Shown here: in pieces, positions 1 to 7,528 of the stretch
Layout: each line of letters opens with the position of its first letter
How positions within the stretch are numbered: position 1 is the stretch's first letter
Source: Betaproteobacteria bacterium LSUCC0117
Lineage (GTDB): Bacteria; Pseudomonadota; Gammaproteobacteria; Burkholderiales; Burkholderiaceae_C
Direction of reading: 5' to 3'
DNA length: 64,000 nucleotides
Assembly (NCBI GenBank): GCA_030441535.1
Contig: JAUJFZ010000002.1
Coordinates: 310,001 to 374,000 of the forward strand
The notes under the pieces: model-generated
What the model was told of the DNA's origin: nothing
What the model saw: the letters and a program-made list of their open reading frames with translations, nothing else
The model's database searches: none
Position numbers and translations under genes: made by a program

Positions 1-497
1 ACCCATCCGCTAGCGCGTTGTGGCGTGCGGTTCTGAATATTTTGATCGGTTTACTGTTGCTTGCACTCGTTGGGCAGCTGCTGTATCTACAGCGTGACTG
101 GTTGCAGGAGCGTTGGCCGAATGCGAGCGTGCAATTATTGAAGTTGTGTCAGCCGGTTGGTTGCGAGGTGCCGCTTAAGCGCGATTTGAACGCGGTCAAG
201 ATCATCTCGTCGTCGGTTGTGCAGTTGTCGGGTGGCGTGCTTCAGCTCAATGTGGTCATTGAAAATGAATCGACCGAACCGATCGAGACGCCTGAGGTTT
301 GGCTGTCCCTCGCGAATGCTGATGGTATCGCCTTTGCAGCGCAGGGGTTTGGCCCCGACGATTGGCGTACACCATCTCGGCGATTGGATGGCGGGACACG
401 CTACGCGTTGGTGTTCGAGTGGCCCTTAGACGTCACTGAAAGCGAGCAGATGCGGCAGTACGCGACCGAACTTCGATACTCAACCAAGAAACCATAA
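1..497 (+). CDS. DUF3426 domain protein, C-terminal part (cut by window edge)
   Basis: The reading frame is open to the left edge (first full codon at base 3), so the true start lies outside the window. What remains is one hydrophobic segment (about residues 6-24 counted from base 18) followed by a soluble domain with the 'LCQPVGC' motif and a beta-rich stretch ending in 'GFGPDDW'. This is the usual look of the C-terminal DUF3426 half of zinc-ribbon/DUF3426 membrane proteins of Betaproteobacteria. In complete members an N-terminal zinc ribbon precedes the membrane helix; that part is not visible here. The function of the family is unknown. In Burkholderiales the gene often follows prmA, which cannot be checked here. 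A strong terminator begins right after the stop codon. The family call is fairly secure; the role is not known. Confidence 0.75.
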   Translation, partial: PSASALWRAVLNILIGLLLLALVGQLLYLQRDWLQERWPNASVQLLKLCQPVGCEVPLKRDLNAVKIISSSVVQLSGGVLQLNVVIENESTEPIETPEVWLSLANADGIAFAAQGFGPDDWRTPSRRLDGGTRYALVFEWPLDVTESEQMRQYATELRYSTKKP

Positions 498-527
498 AAA
501 AACCCAAGATAAGAATCTTGGGTTTTT
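498..527. terminator. Bidirectional Rho-independent terminator between convergent genes
   Basis: A perfect 13-bp stem pairs bases 498-510 with 515-527 around the 4-base loop AAGA. It has an A-run on its left arm and a T-run on its right arm, so it can end transcription of the DUF3426 gene on the plus strand and of the histone-like gene on the minus strand. A second perfect 8-bp hairpin (536-543 with 548-555, loop TTTC) lies just before it on the minus-strand transcript. Confidence 0.88.
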
Positions 528-578
528 ACTTGGCGGTCTGATCTTTCGATCAGACTCAACTTACCACTGTAAAACCAA

Positions 579-1106
579 TTAAGGCTTGTCAGCGGTTGGG
601 AAGGGCCAAGCAGCCTGAGGCGTCAGTGTAGTCTGAGCAGCGGGTGCTTTGGATGCCTTCTTTGCAGCAGGCTTTTTAGCGGCCTTTTTAGCAGCAGGTT
701 TCTTAGCAGCGGGCTTTTTAGCGGCAGCTTTTTTGGCAGCGGGCTTCTTAGCAGCGGCTTTCTTAGCAGCGGGCTTCTTAGCAGCGGCTTTCTTAGCAGC
801 GGGCTTTTTAGCGGCAGCTTTTTTGGCAGCCGGCTTCTTAGCCGCAGCTTTTTTAGCGGCTGGCTTCTTAGCCGCAGCTTTCTTGGCAGCAGGCTTCTTC
901 GCTGCTACTTTCTTAGCGGCTACTTTTTTTGCTGCTGGCTTCTTCGCTGCTACTTTCTTGGCAGCAGGCTTCTTAGCAGCTATTTTTTTCGCTGCTGGCT
1001 TCTTCGCTGCCACTTTCTTAGCTGCGGGTTTCTTCGCTGCTACTTTCTTAGCTGCGGGTTTCTTCGCAGCAGCTTTTTTCGCTGTTGCCTTTTTTGCAGT
1101 TGCCAT
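579..1106 (-). CDS. Histone H1-like Lys/Ala/Pro-repeat DNA-binding protein
   Basis: This 175-residue protein is almost wholly built from about 29 pentapeptide units of the form x-Ala-Ala-Lys-Lys, where x is mostly Pro alternating with Ala or Val. It ends in a short non-repetitive tail containing 'PQAAWPFPT'. This is the composition of eukaryotic H1 C-terminal tails and of bacterial H1-like proteins (Bordetella BpH1, Pseudomonas AlgP, Chlamydia Hc2), which bind DNA without sequence specificity and help compact the nucleoid. No folded domain is visible. The start is well supported by a GGAG ribosome-binding site 5-6 bases upstream. The conserved aromatic tail is shared by Burkholderiales homologues, as I recall them, and argues that the gene is real rather than a repeat artefact. 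The opposite strand also has a long open frame, a by-product of the repeat. Confidence 0.88.
   Translation of the reverse strand: MATAKKATAKKAAAKKPAAKKVAAKKPAAKKVAAKKPAAKKIAAKKPAAKKVAAKKPAAKKVAAKKVAAKKPAAKKAAAKKPAAKKAAAKKPAAKKAAAKKPAAKKAAAKKPAAKKAAAKKPAAKKAAAKKPAAKKPAAKKAAKKPAAKKASKAPAAQTTLTPQAAWPFPTADKP
655..1090. repeat. Coding tandem repeat of 15-bp units
   Basis: Imperfect tandem 15-bp units (for example 'agcagcgggcttctt' in plus orientation) encode the AAKKx pentapeptides of the histone-like protein. Units pair up as 30-bp blocks alternating Pro and Ala/Val. Near-identical copies cluster around 700-830, while those at 890-1060 differ more in third positions. The unit is a multiple of three, so copy-number change alters protein length without shifting frame. 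Confidence 0.85.
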
Positions 1107-1230
1107 GATTTTCTCCTTTTTGGATTTTCAAATAACACCACTTAAGCGTTGAGGCCGAAGTGGCGATTCAATGATTCTGCAAGGTTGTGGACTCTGCCCA
1201 TCTCCCAAGCAACACCATAGAATTCTGCGA

Positions 1231-1272
1231 AAAAGCCCCCAACCTCATCTGTTGATAAGGTTGTGGGCTTTG
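1231..1272 (-). terminator. Terminator downstream of nrdB
   Basis: Bases 1232-1238 pair with 1265-1271, 1240-1245 with 1258-1263 and 1247-1249 with 1254-1256, around the loop TGTT with two single mismatches. On the minus strand the stem is followed by a run of T (the A-run at 1231-1234). It sits about 26 bases past the nrdB stop. Confidence 0.85.
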
Positions 1273-1297
1273 TAAAAGTCTGCTGCATCAAACGCCA

Positions 1298-2479
1298 TTA
1301 ATCCCAAGAAAGGGCGCCACCGGTTTGATACTCGATCACGCGCGTTTCAAAGAAATTACGCTCTTTTTTCAAGTCAATCATTTCACTCATCCAGGGGAAG
1401 GGGTTCTCTTCCGCTGCAAACAAAGGCTCCAAACCGATTTGTTGTGCGCGTCTGTTTGCGATATAGCGCAGATAACCCTTAAACATGGACGCGTTCAAAC
1501 CCAAAACGCCGCGCGGCATGGTGTCCTCGGCATATCGGTATTCAAGTTCGACCGCTTCCATAAACAATGCGCGAATTTCGTCTTTGAATTCGGCCGTCCA
1601 CAAACCTGGGTTTTCTAGTTTGACTTGGTTGATCACGTCAATACCGAAATTGCAGTGCATGGATTCATCACGCAAGATATATTGATACTGTTCCGCTGCA
1701 CCAGTCATTTTGTTTTGACGGCCCAAAGCCAGAATCTGCGTAAAGCCCACGTAGAAGAACATGCCTTCCATTAAACAGGCGAACACGATCAACGACTTCA
1801 GTAAGGCTTGATCAGTCTCAAGCGTGCCAGTTTTGAAGTTGGGATCGCACAGTACTTCGATGAAGGGGATGAGGAATTGATCCTTGGCCCGAATTGATTC
1901 GACTTCGTTATACGCGTTGAAGATTTCAGACTCATCCAAGCCCAGCGACTCGACGATGTACTGGTAAGCGTGCGTATGAATCGCTTCTTCAAACGCTTGG
2001 CGCAACAAGAATTGCCTACACTCTGGTGCAGTGATATGCCGGTAACTGCCCAACACGATGTTGTTGGCAGCCAGAGAGTCGGCTGTCACAAAGAAGCCGA
2101 GGTTACGTTTGACGATCCGGCGCTCGTCTTCGGTGAGGCCGTTGGGGTCTTTCCATAACGCAATATCACGGGTCATGTTGACCTCTTGCGGCATCCAATG
2201 GTTGGCACAACTCGCCAGATATTTTTCCCAAGCCCACTTGTATTTGAACGGCACCAATTGATTGACATCCGTTTTACCGTTGATGATGCGCTTGTCGGAG
2301 GCTTTAACGCGGCCGGCGGAAGGTGCAGACATGGTGTGTGCACCGGAGTTAGAAGCAATACTGGATTCGCCAGCGTGAGCTGTGGGTTTTGCCGTTGATG
2401 GCAGGTCATTGAACGACGTTTCGGTTGAAGCCGTTGGCATTTGAGTAGTCGTTAAATTGTCTTGATCCCAAGTCAGCAT
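1298..2479 (-). CDS. nrdB: Ribonucleoside-diphosphate reductase class Ia, beta subunit
   Basis: This is the R2 subunit, which houses the diiron centre and tyrosyl radical that start reduction of ribonucleoside diphosphates by NrdA. All expected ligands can be placed: Asp134 (in 'TADSL'), Glu165 and His168 (in 'FEEAIHTHAY'), Glu238 (in 'LMEGMFF'), and Glu272 and His275 (in 'RDESMHCNFG'). The radical position is Tyr172. The protein is strikingly like chlamydial R2 in overall sequence. Chlamydial enzymes (class Ic, Mn/Fe) have Glu and Phe where this one has Asp134 and Tyr172, so a classical radical is expected. The first ~60 residues are a low-complexity extension not needed for the fold. The start has no strong ribosome-binding site. 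The gene follows nrdA on the same strand after a 197-base gap containing a hairpin. Confidence 0.95.
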   Translation of the reverse strand: MLTWDQDNLTTTQMPTASTETSFNDLPSTAKPTAHAGESSIASNSGAHTMSAPSAGRVKASDKRIINGKTDVNQLVPFKYKWAWEKYLASCANHWMPQEVNMTRDIALWKDPNGLTEDERRIVKRNLGFFVTADSLAANNIVLGSYRHITAPECRQFLLRQAFEEAIHTHAYQYIVESLGLDESEIFNAYNEVESIRAKDQFLIPFIEVLCDPNFKTGTLETDQALLKSLIVFACLMEGMFFYVGFTQILALGRQNKMTGAAEQYQYILRDESMHCNFGIDVINQVKLENPGLWTAEFKDEIRALFMEAVELEYRYAEDTMPRGVLGLNASMFKGYLRYIANRRAQQIGLEPLFAAEENPFPWMSEMIDLKKERNFFETRVIEYQTGGALSWD

Positions 2480-2633
2480 GTGTTGTGTATCCGTTTCGTT
2501 GAATTATCAAAGCGACATAAAAAAAAGAAAAGCAAAACGCTTTGTTTCTTTCAATGTGTGTTGTGCTTTCGCATCGTTTTATTTCGCTTTTTGTTTTTTA
2601 AAAATTACTAATCGTGAAGTCGTTTTTTGATTA

Positions 2634-2667
2634 GCGCCATTCAAAATTTATTGATCTTGAATGGCGC
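2634..2667 (-). other. Intergenic hairpin between nrdA and nrdB
   Basis: A perfect 11-bp stem (2634-2644 with 2657-2667, 12-base loop) starts ten bases after the nrdA stop codon. On the minus strand it is not followed by a T-run, so it does not look like a strong intrinsic terminator. It may stabilise the nrdA 3' end or set the ratio of nrdA to nrdB transcript. The rest of the gap (2480-2633) is AT-rich with no recognised motif. Confidence 0.5.
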
Positions 2668-2676
2668 GTTTTCAAA

Positions 2677-5577
2677 TTACTGGCAGGCCTCGCAACCTGG
2701 GTCGTCGATCGCGCAGAACTTCACATCCGTGGCGGCCACTGCAGCTGGTGCAGCAACCGCTGGCGCTGCCGCACTTGGTGCTGACGACTGGTTGGAAACC
2801 GCATTCATCTGACCCGCACGACCCGTCGATTTCTCGATACTGGTTGCGGCCATGGTGCGCAGGTAGTAGGTAGTTTTGAGGCCACGCAACCAAGCCAGCT
2901 TGTAGGTCTCATCGAGCTTCTTGCCGGAGGCGCCCGCGATGTAGATGTTCAAGGATTGGGCTTGGTCGATCCACTTTTGGCGACGCGCACCGGCTTCGAT
3001 CAACCAGCTGGTATCGATTTCAAAAGCCGTTGCGTAGAGAGCCTTGATGTCATCTGGGACCCGATCGATCGCGCTCAATGAGCCGTCGAAATGTTTCAAG
3101 TCCATGACCATCACGTCATCCCACAAACCCAAGCGCTTCAGATCGCGCACCAAGTAGCTGTTCACGATGGTGAACTCACCGGACAGGTTCGACTTAACCG
3201 ACAGGTTGCCAAAGCTGGGCTCGATCGAAGCGTCTACACCAATGATGTTGGAGATGGTGGCAGTCGGCGCGATGGCGACGCAATTTGAGTTGCGCATACC
3301 ATCCTTGGCGATCTTTTGACGCAAGGCGTCCCAGTCCAGGGTTGATGACCGATCCACTTCGACATAGCCGCCGCGCGACTTTTCCAACAAATCGATGGTG
3401 TCCAACGGCAGGATGCCCTGATCCCACAAAGAGCCTGTAAAGGTGCTGTAGCGGCCACGCTCTTTTGCCAAATCGCTGGATGCCCAATAGGCGTTGTAGC
3501 AAACCGCCTCCATGGCACGGTCGGCGAAATCGACCGCCGCTTGCGAACCGTAGGGGGTACGCATTTCATACAGGCTATCTTGGAAACCCATGATGCCCAA
3601 ACCAACAGGGCGGTGACGCATGTTTGAGTCACGTGCCTTTTTGACCGCGTAGTAGTTGATGTCGATCACGTTGTCGAGCATGCGCATGGCGATCTTGATC
3701 GTACGCTTCAGTTTGTCGTGATCGAGTTCTTTGCCGTTGGCGCCGTCTTTTAAGTGGCGGGACAGGTTGACTGAACCCAAGTTGCACACAGCCGTTTCGG
3801 TATCGCTGGTGTTCAGTGTGATTTCCGTGCAGAGATTGGACGAGTGCACGACACCGCAGTGTTGTTGGGGTGAGCGCACGTTACAGGCATCTTTGAAAGT
3901 GATCCAAGGGTGGCCGGTTTCGAACAGCATCGTCAGCATCTTGCGCCACATATCGGTGGCGGGCAGACGACGGTAGTGCGTAATTTCACCGCTATCCGCC
4001 TTAGCCTCGTAGGCCACGTATGCTTGTTCGAAAGCAGCGCCGAACAGGTCGTGGAGGTCGGGCACGTCGGCGGGGGAGAACAAAGTCCAGTCACCGCGTT
4101 CCATCACGCGACGCATGAACAAGTCGGGAATCCAGTTGGCCGTGTTCATGTCATGCGTCCGGCGGCGATCATCGCCGGTGTTTTTGCGCAACTCCAAGAA
4201 CTCCTCAACGTCCAGGTGCCAAGACTCAAGGTAGGTGCACACAGCGCCTTTGCGCTTGCCGCCCTGGTTAACGGCAACAGCCGTGTCGTTAACCACCTTC
4301 AGGAAAGGCACCACGCCCTGCGATTCGCCGTTGGTGCCCTTGATGTGAGAACCCAAGGCGCGCACGCGCGTCCAGTCATTGCCCAAGCCGCCAGCAAATT
4401 TCGAGAGCAGGGCGTTTTCCTTGATCGACTCGTAGATGCCATCCAAGTGATCGGGGACGGTGGTGAGGTAGCAAGATGACAGCTGGCTTCTTAGGGTGCC
4501 GCTGTTGAACAGGGTGGGTGTGCTCGACATGAAGTCAAAGCTGGAAAGCACTTCGTAGAACTCGATCGCACGCGCTTCGCGGTCGATTTCTTCGAGTGCC
4601 AGGCCCATAGCAACCCGCATGAAAAACGCCTGGGGCAGTTCGATGCGCTGCTTACGGATGTGCAAGAAGTAGCGGTCGTAAAGTGTCTGCAGGCCGAGGT
4701 AGTCGAATTGGAAGTCACGTTCTGGCTTCAACGCGTCACCCAAGCGTGTCAGGTCGTATTGCGCTAATCGTTCGTCAAGTAATTCAGCTTCGACCCCGCG
4801 TTTGATGAATGTGGGGAAGTATTCGGCATAGCTGGCTGTCAGCTCTGCTTGGCTGACTGGGCGACCCAACACCTCTTTTGCGATGGTTTGCAAAAGCAGA
4901 CGCGACGTAGCGTAGGTGTAATCCGGTTCCTTTTCGATCAGCGTACGCGCAGCCAGTATGGCTGCTTTTTGTACTTCGTCAAACGGTACGCCGTCGTAAA
5001 GGTTGCGAATGGTTTCGGCCAAGATGGGCTCGGGGCGAACATCGGCGTTCAGACCCTCGCATGCGGCCAAGATGGATTGGCGCAATGCCTCCATGTTCAG
5101 GGGCATGCGTTGACCATTGTCAACCACATGGATGGTGTTTTCTGTAGCGGCTGGCGCTTCGGTTTGCTTGCTCTGCTGGCGCTCTTGTGAACGGCGCTCG
5201 CGGTAAAGCACGTAGGCGCGAGCCACTTCATGGTGGCTGCCGCGCATCAAGCCCAATTCGACTTGATCTTGGATATCTTCAATGTGGAATGTGCCGCCAC
5301 CGGGACGCGAGCGCAGCAGCGCGCGCACCACGCCTTGGGTCAGCTCGTCGACGGTTTCGCGGACGCTGGCGGATGCCGCACCTTGCGTGCCGTGAACCGC
5401 CAAAAAAGCTTTCATCATCGCGATTGCGATTTTGCTGGGTTCTAAAGGGACCACCGCGCCATTGCGTCGGATGATTTGGTATTGCGCGTAGGCGTTTACG
5501 TCGGCCAGCGACGCGCTGGGTTTGTGGGTAACAGGAGCCCGCCGGTTGGCTTCGGTGGTCGGTGTTGCAGTTTGCAT
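2677..5577 (-). CDS. nrdA: Ribonucleoside-diphosphate reductase class Ia, alpha subunit
   Basis: This is the catalytic R1 subunit. Two ATP-cone domains lie in tandem at the N-terminus (about residues 30-125 from 'YQIIRRNGAVVPLEPSK', and about 145-240 from 'IHVVDNGQRMPLN'), the allosteric sites for overall activity. Active-site features follow: the first redox cysteine in 'LSSCYLTT', then 'NLCTEI' with Asn, the radical Cys and Glu, then the second redox cysteine in 'AVCNLGSVNLS'. The C-terminal tail 'GCEACQ' carries the thiol pair that re-reduces the site. The frame extends upstream to a TTG at 5643, but the ATG at 5577 gives the usual N-terminus. The protein is then 966 residues. The promoter upstream overlaps two NrdR boxes, so repression by NrdR-(d)ATP is expected. 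nrdB follows and is probably co-transcribed. Confidence 0.95.
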   Translation of the reverse strand: MQTATPTTEANRRAPVTHKPSASLADVNAYAQYQIIRRNGAVVPLEPSKIAIAMMKAFLAVHGTQGAASASVRETVDELTQGVVRALLRSRPGGGTFHIEDIQDQVELGLMRGSHHEVARAYVLYRERRSQERQQSKQTEAPAATENTIHVVDNGQRMPLNMEALRQSILAACEGLNADVRPEPILAETIRNLYDGVPFDEVQKAAILAARTLIEKEPDYTYATSRLLLQTIAKEVLGRPVSQAELTASYAEYFPTFIKRGVEAELLDERLAQYDLTRLGDALKPERDFQFDYLGLQTLYDRYFLHIRKQRIELPQAFFMRVAMGLALEEIDREARAIEFYEVLSSFDFMSSTPTLFNSGTLRSQLSSCYLTTVPDHLDGIYESIKENALLSKFAGGLGNDWTRVRALGSHIKGTNGESQGVVPFLKVVNDTAVAVNQGGKRKGAVCTYLESWHLDVEEFLELRKNTGDDRRRTHDMNTANWIPDLFMRRVMERGDWTLFSPADVPDLHDLFGAAFEQAYVAYEAKADSGEITHYRRLPATDMWRKMLTMLFETGHPWITFKDACNVRSPQQHCGVVHSSNLCTEITLNTSDTETAVCNLGSVNLSRHLKDGANGKELDHDKLKRTIKIAMRMLDNVIDINYYAVKKARDSNMRHRPVGLGIMGFQDSLYEMRTPYGSQAAVDFADRAMEAVCYNAYWASSDLAKERGRYSTFTGSLWDQGILPLDTIDLLEKSRGGYVEVDRSSTLDWDALRQKIAKDGMRNSNCVAIAPTATISNIIGVDASIEPSFGNLSVKSNLSGEFTIVNSYLVRDLKRLGLWDDVMVMDLKHFDGSLSAIDRVPDDIKALYATAFEIDTSWLIEAGARRQKWIDQAQSLNIYIAGASGKKLDETYKLAWLRGLKTTYYLRTMAATSIEKSTGRAGQMNAVSNQSSAPSAAAPAVAAPAAVAATDVKFCAIDDPGCEACQ

Positions 5578-5693
5578 ATCTTCGCTTTCGGTTATTTTTG
5601 TAAGGTATCTCGGCTGGCACGGAACGGTGCGGCTGAGGGGCAATCTATGCGCTTCGACCCGTCAAAATTACAGGGGTCTTTAAAACACAAACA

Positions 5694-5709
5694 ACACTAT
5701 ACCTAGTGT
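5694..5709. promoter_or_regulatory. NrdR box 1
   Basis: The 16-base near-palindrome ACACTATACCTAGTGT matches the NrdR operator consensus (ACACTATATATAGTGT type) at 14 of 16 positions. On the minus strand it contains the probable -10 hexamer TATAGT of nrdA. Confidence 0.85.
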
Positions 5710-5724
5710 TTGGACCTGCAACAA
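5696..5724 (-). promoter_or_regulatory. nrdA promoter
   Basis: On the minus strand a -35 TTGTTG (5719-5724) and a -10 TATAGT (5696-5701) are separated by exactly 17 bases. The -35 lies between the two NrdR boxes and the -10 inside box 1, so NrdR binding would block RNA polymerase. The predicted leader to the nrdA ATG is about 110 bases. Confidence 0.7.
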
Positions 5725-5725
5725 T

Positions 5726-5741
5726 ACACTAGCCCTAGTGT
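5726..5741. promoter_or_regulatory. NrdR box 2
   Basis: ACACTAGCCCTAGTGT is a second palindromic NrdR box. Its centre is 32 bases from that of box 1, about three helical turns, which is the spacing seen at known nrd promoters and needed for the two sites to lie on one face of the DNA. Confidence 0.85.
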
Positions 5742-5809
5742 TTTTACTGATTTTTAAGATCACCCCAAAATGGGGCAAAAATTTGAAGACAAACGGGTTA
5801 GAACCGTTT

Positions 5810-6394
5810 TCAAGCAGGCTCGCTAGGCCCTGAATCATCGAAAAAATGCCAGTTGAATGCATCGCCCGGATCCCGTTTGCGGCCGGGTGCAACATCCGAG
5901 TGACCCACCACATCCTGCACCAAGGGGTGCTCGCGCTGGATATCCCAAATGAGCGATCGCAGGACCTCATATTGGATGGTTTCGAAGGGGTGATCCTCTA
6001 ATCCTTCGAGCTCAATGCCGATCGAGAAATCATTGCAATTATCCCGTCCGCACCACTGCGATTTCCCCGCATGCCAGGCTCGTTGCTGCGTGCTGACAAA
6101 TTGGATGAGCTGGCCCGTGCGCTGAATATAAAAGTGTGCGGAAACCTCAGCGCCCCGAATTTGTTGAAAGTAGGGGTGGGCATCCCAGTCCAGCTGATTG
6201 GTAAACAGCTGCTGCACAAAAGTCCCACCGTATTCCCCAGGAGGCAGGCTGATGGAGTGAACCACGATTAAATCAACAGGAGTGCTCGCGGGTCGGGGGC
6301 CATAGTTCGGTGACGCCACTCGTATCGCCCGCTCTAACCAACCGTCTTGCCAGTTGGCATCGGCTCCTTGTCGGGGGCCCGGGGAGATTTTCAT
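5810..6394 (-). CDS. ampD: 1,6-anhydro-N-acetylmuramyl-L-alanine amidase
   Basis: This is a cytoplasmic zinc amidase of peptidoglycan recycling that removes the peptide from anhydro-muropeptides; its loss commonly derepresses AmpC beta-lactamase in species that have ampR/ampC. The 194 residues show the Amidase_2 fold with zinc ligands His46 ('VVHSISLPPG'), His165 and Asp175 ('GHSDVAPGRKRDPG'), and the family blocks 'SAHFYI', 'AWHAGKS' and 'GIELEG'. There is no signal peptide, as expected for AmpD rather than periplasmic amidases. The start lies five bases past the stop of the PP0621-like gene, without a clear ribosome-binding site, so translation is probably coupled. It is the last gene of the ypjD/PP0621/ampD run. 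Confidence 0.93.
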   Translation of the reverse strand: MKISPGPRQGADANWQDGWLERAIRVASPNYGPRPASTPVDLIVVHSISLPPGEYGGTFVQQLFTNQLDWDAHPYFQQIRGAEVSAHFYIQRTGQLIQFVSTQQRAWHAGKSQWCGRDNCNDFSIGIELEGLEDHPFETIQYEVLRSLIWDIQREHPLVQDVVGHSDVAPGRKRDPGDAFNWHFFDDSGPSEPA

Positions 6395-6399
6395 GCCGG

Positions 6400-6657
6400 T
6401 CAGAGCGGCCGATCACCGTGAACGGTGCAGTGCGCCTTGCTGCAGTAACGACCCAGACGACCTTCGACGGTTTCAGCCATGTCGACGTGTGTGCCGCAGT
6501 GCAGGCACGGCACTATAGGACGGGCCGCCGCCACCTGCTGGGGTTGTGTGGGTTTCGGTGGTTTTGATTTGATGGCGTCATTACGCGAAGATTCTCGACC
6601 GCGCTTCCAGAGCCAAATGCCCAACATGATCGCCAATAGAACGATAAAAATTTTCAT
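6400..6657 (-). CDS. PP0621-like small zinc-ribbon membrane protein
   Basis: This 85-residue protein has one N-terminal transmembrane segment (residues 1-17), a Pro/Lys/Gln-rich linker, and a C-terminal 'CLHCGTHVDMAE' plus 'YCSKAHC' arrangement whose cysteines and histidines could bind one zinc ion. This matches the short PP0621-type family found next to ypjD and ampD in Burkholderiales and Pseudomonas. No function has been established. It is 12 bases downstream of ypjD and five upstream of ampD, so the three probably share a transcript. The family assignment rests on the CxxC...YCxxxH pattern and on context. Confidence 0.75.
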   Translation of the reverse strand: MKIFIVLLAIMLGIWLWKRGRESSRNDAIKSKPPKPTQPQQVAAARPIVPCLHCGTHVDMAETVEGRLGRYCSKAHCTVHGDRPL

Positions 6658-6669
6658 GATTTGCTGGGG

Positions 6670-7461
6670 TTAGGCGCGGTTCAGCAACACTTCTAAAACG
6701 AATCGGGTGCCAACGTAGCCCATCAGTAACAAACCGGCAGACGCGTACAGCAGGCGCGCGGCACGCTTGCCACGCCAGCCCAAACGCCAGCGCGCTCCCA
6801 GCAGTGTTCCCAAACTCAGCCAAGCAAGAAGCGAGAAGATGGTTTTGTGATCCCAACGCCATCCGCTGCCGTACAGCACTTCAGCAAAACCCGCGCCAGC
6901 CACCAAAGTTGCCGTGAGGAAAATGAATCCGGCTGTTACGAATTGAAACATCAACCGCTCGAGGGCCAAAACTGGTAACTGGCCATCCTCGGCGTGGGCG
7001 TTACGCATGGCGTCGTCAGCGCGCCGAAGCAACAGCGCGTGAAAGACCGCAGCACCAATCAAGCCGTACGATGCGATACCGAGCGCCCAATGCAAAGGTA
7101 ACCAAATAGACGGTAAGCGAGGGTGCACCGTACCTGGATAAAGCAAGTTCAGAAGAATGGCTGCAGCACCCAGTGCTGCCAGTGTCCAGCGAGCGCGAAG
7201 CTTGGGCTGCAGCTGCGTTTCGATACCGTAAATGGTTGAAACCATCCACGCGGTGACCGACATCGCCGAGGCAAAGCCAAAGCGCCCGGGGCTTTCCACC
7301 CAATAAATTAACAGCGAGGCACCATGCAGGAACCAAGTGAGTGCCAACACACCTTGGGTAACCCGCGCGCCCAATGCGCGATGACCAGCGGCGAGCACCA
7401 AATAGCCCACAGCAGCTGCAAGTGAGCTGGTGAGCAACAGTGGACTGGTCGTTAGAATCAT
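6670..7461 (-). CDS. ypjD: CcsA/YpjD-type cytochrome c assembly membrane protein
   Basis: This 263-residue inner-membrane protein has about eight hydrophobic segments. The CcsA/CcmC-like core is recognisable by 'WLPLHWALGIASYGLIG' and by 'GSGWRWDHKTIFSLLAWL', the latter being the WD-H motif region implicated in haem handling in this superfamily. Homologues called YpjD (CorE in E. coli) often lie beside ffh, as here, where ffh is divergent 67 bases away. The exact role of YpjD is not settled; cation efflux and haem delivery have both been proposed for relatives. Its own ATG at 7461 is the only plausible start. Confidence 0.82.
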   Translation of the reverse strand: MILTTSPLLLTSSLAAAVGYLVLAAGHRALGARVTQGVLALTWFLHGASLLIYWVESPGRFGFASAMSVTAWMVSTIYGIETQLQPKLRARWTLAALGAAAILLNLLYPGTVHPRLPSIWLPLHWALGIASYGLIGAAVFHALLLRRADDAMRNAHAEDGQLPVLALERLMFQFVTAGFIFLTATLVAGAGFAEVLYGSGWRWDHKTIFSLLAWLSLGTLLGARWRLGWRGKRAARLLYASAGLLLMGYVGTRFVLEVLLNRA

Positions 7462-7528
7462 GGGTAGAGTTTAACGCCGACCGATGGCGAATGGGTGCTT
7501 GCTAGCACTGTCAAAACCAGAGATTTTT

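Noticed and set aside
649..1152. A 167-residue plus-strand open frame rich in Ala, Phe and Leu opposite the histone-like gene
   Set aside because: It is the mirror of the AAKKx repeat; codon pattern, ribosome-binding site, terminator placement and the conserved tail all support the minus-strand gene.
5762..5809. Two short hairpins after ampD (CCCC-GGGG and AAACGG-CCGTTT) as a terminator
   Set aside because: Stems are only 5-6 bp and neither is followed directly by a T-run on the minus strand.
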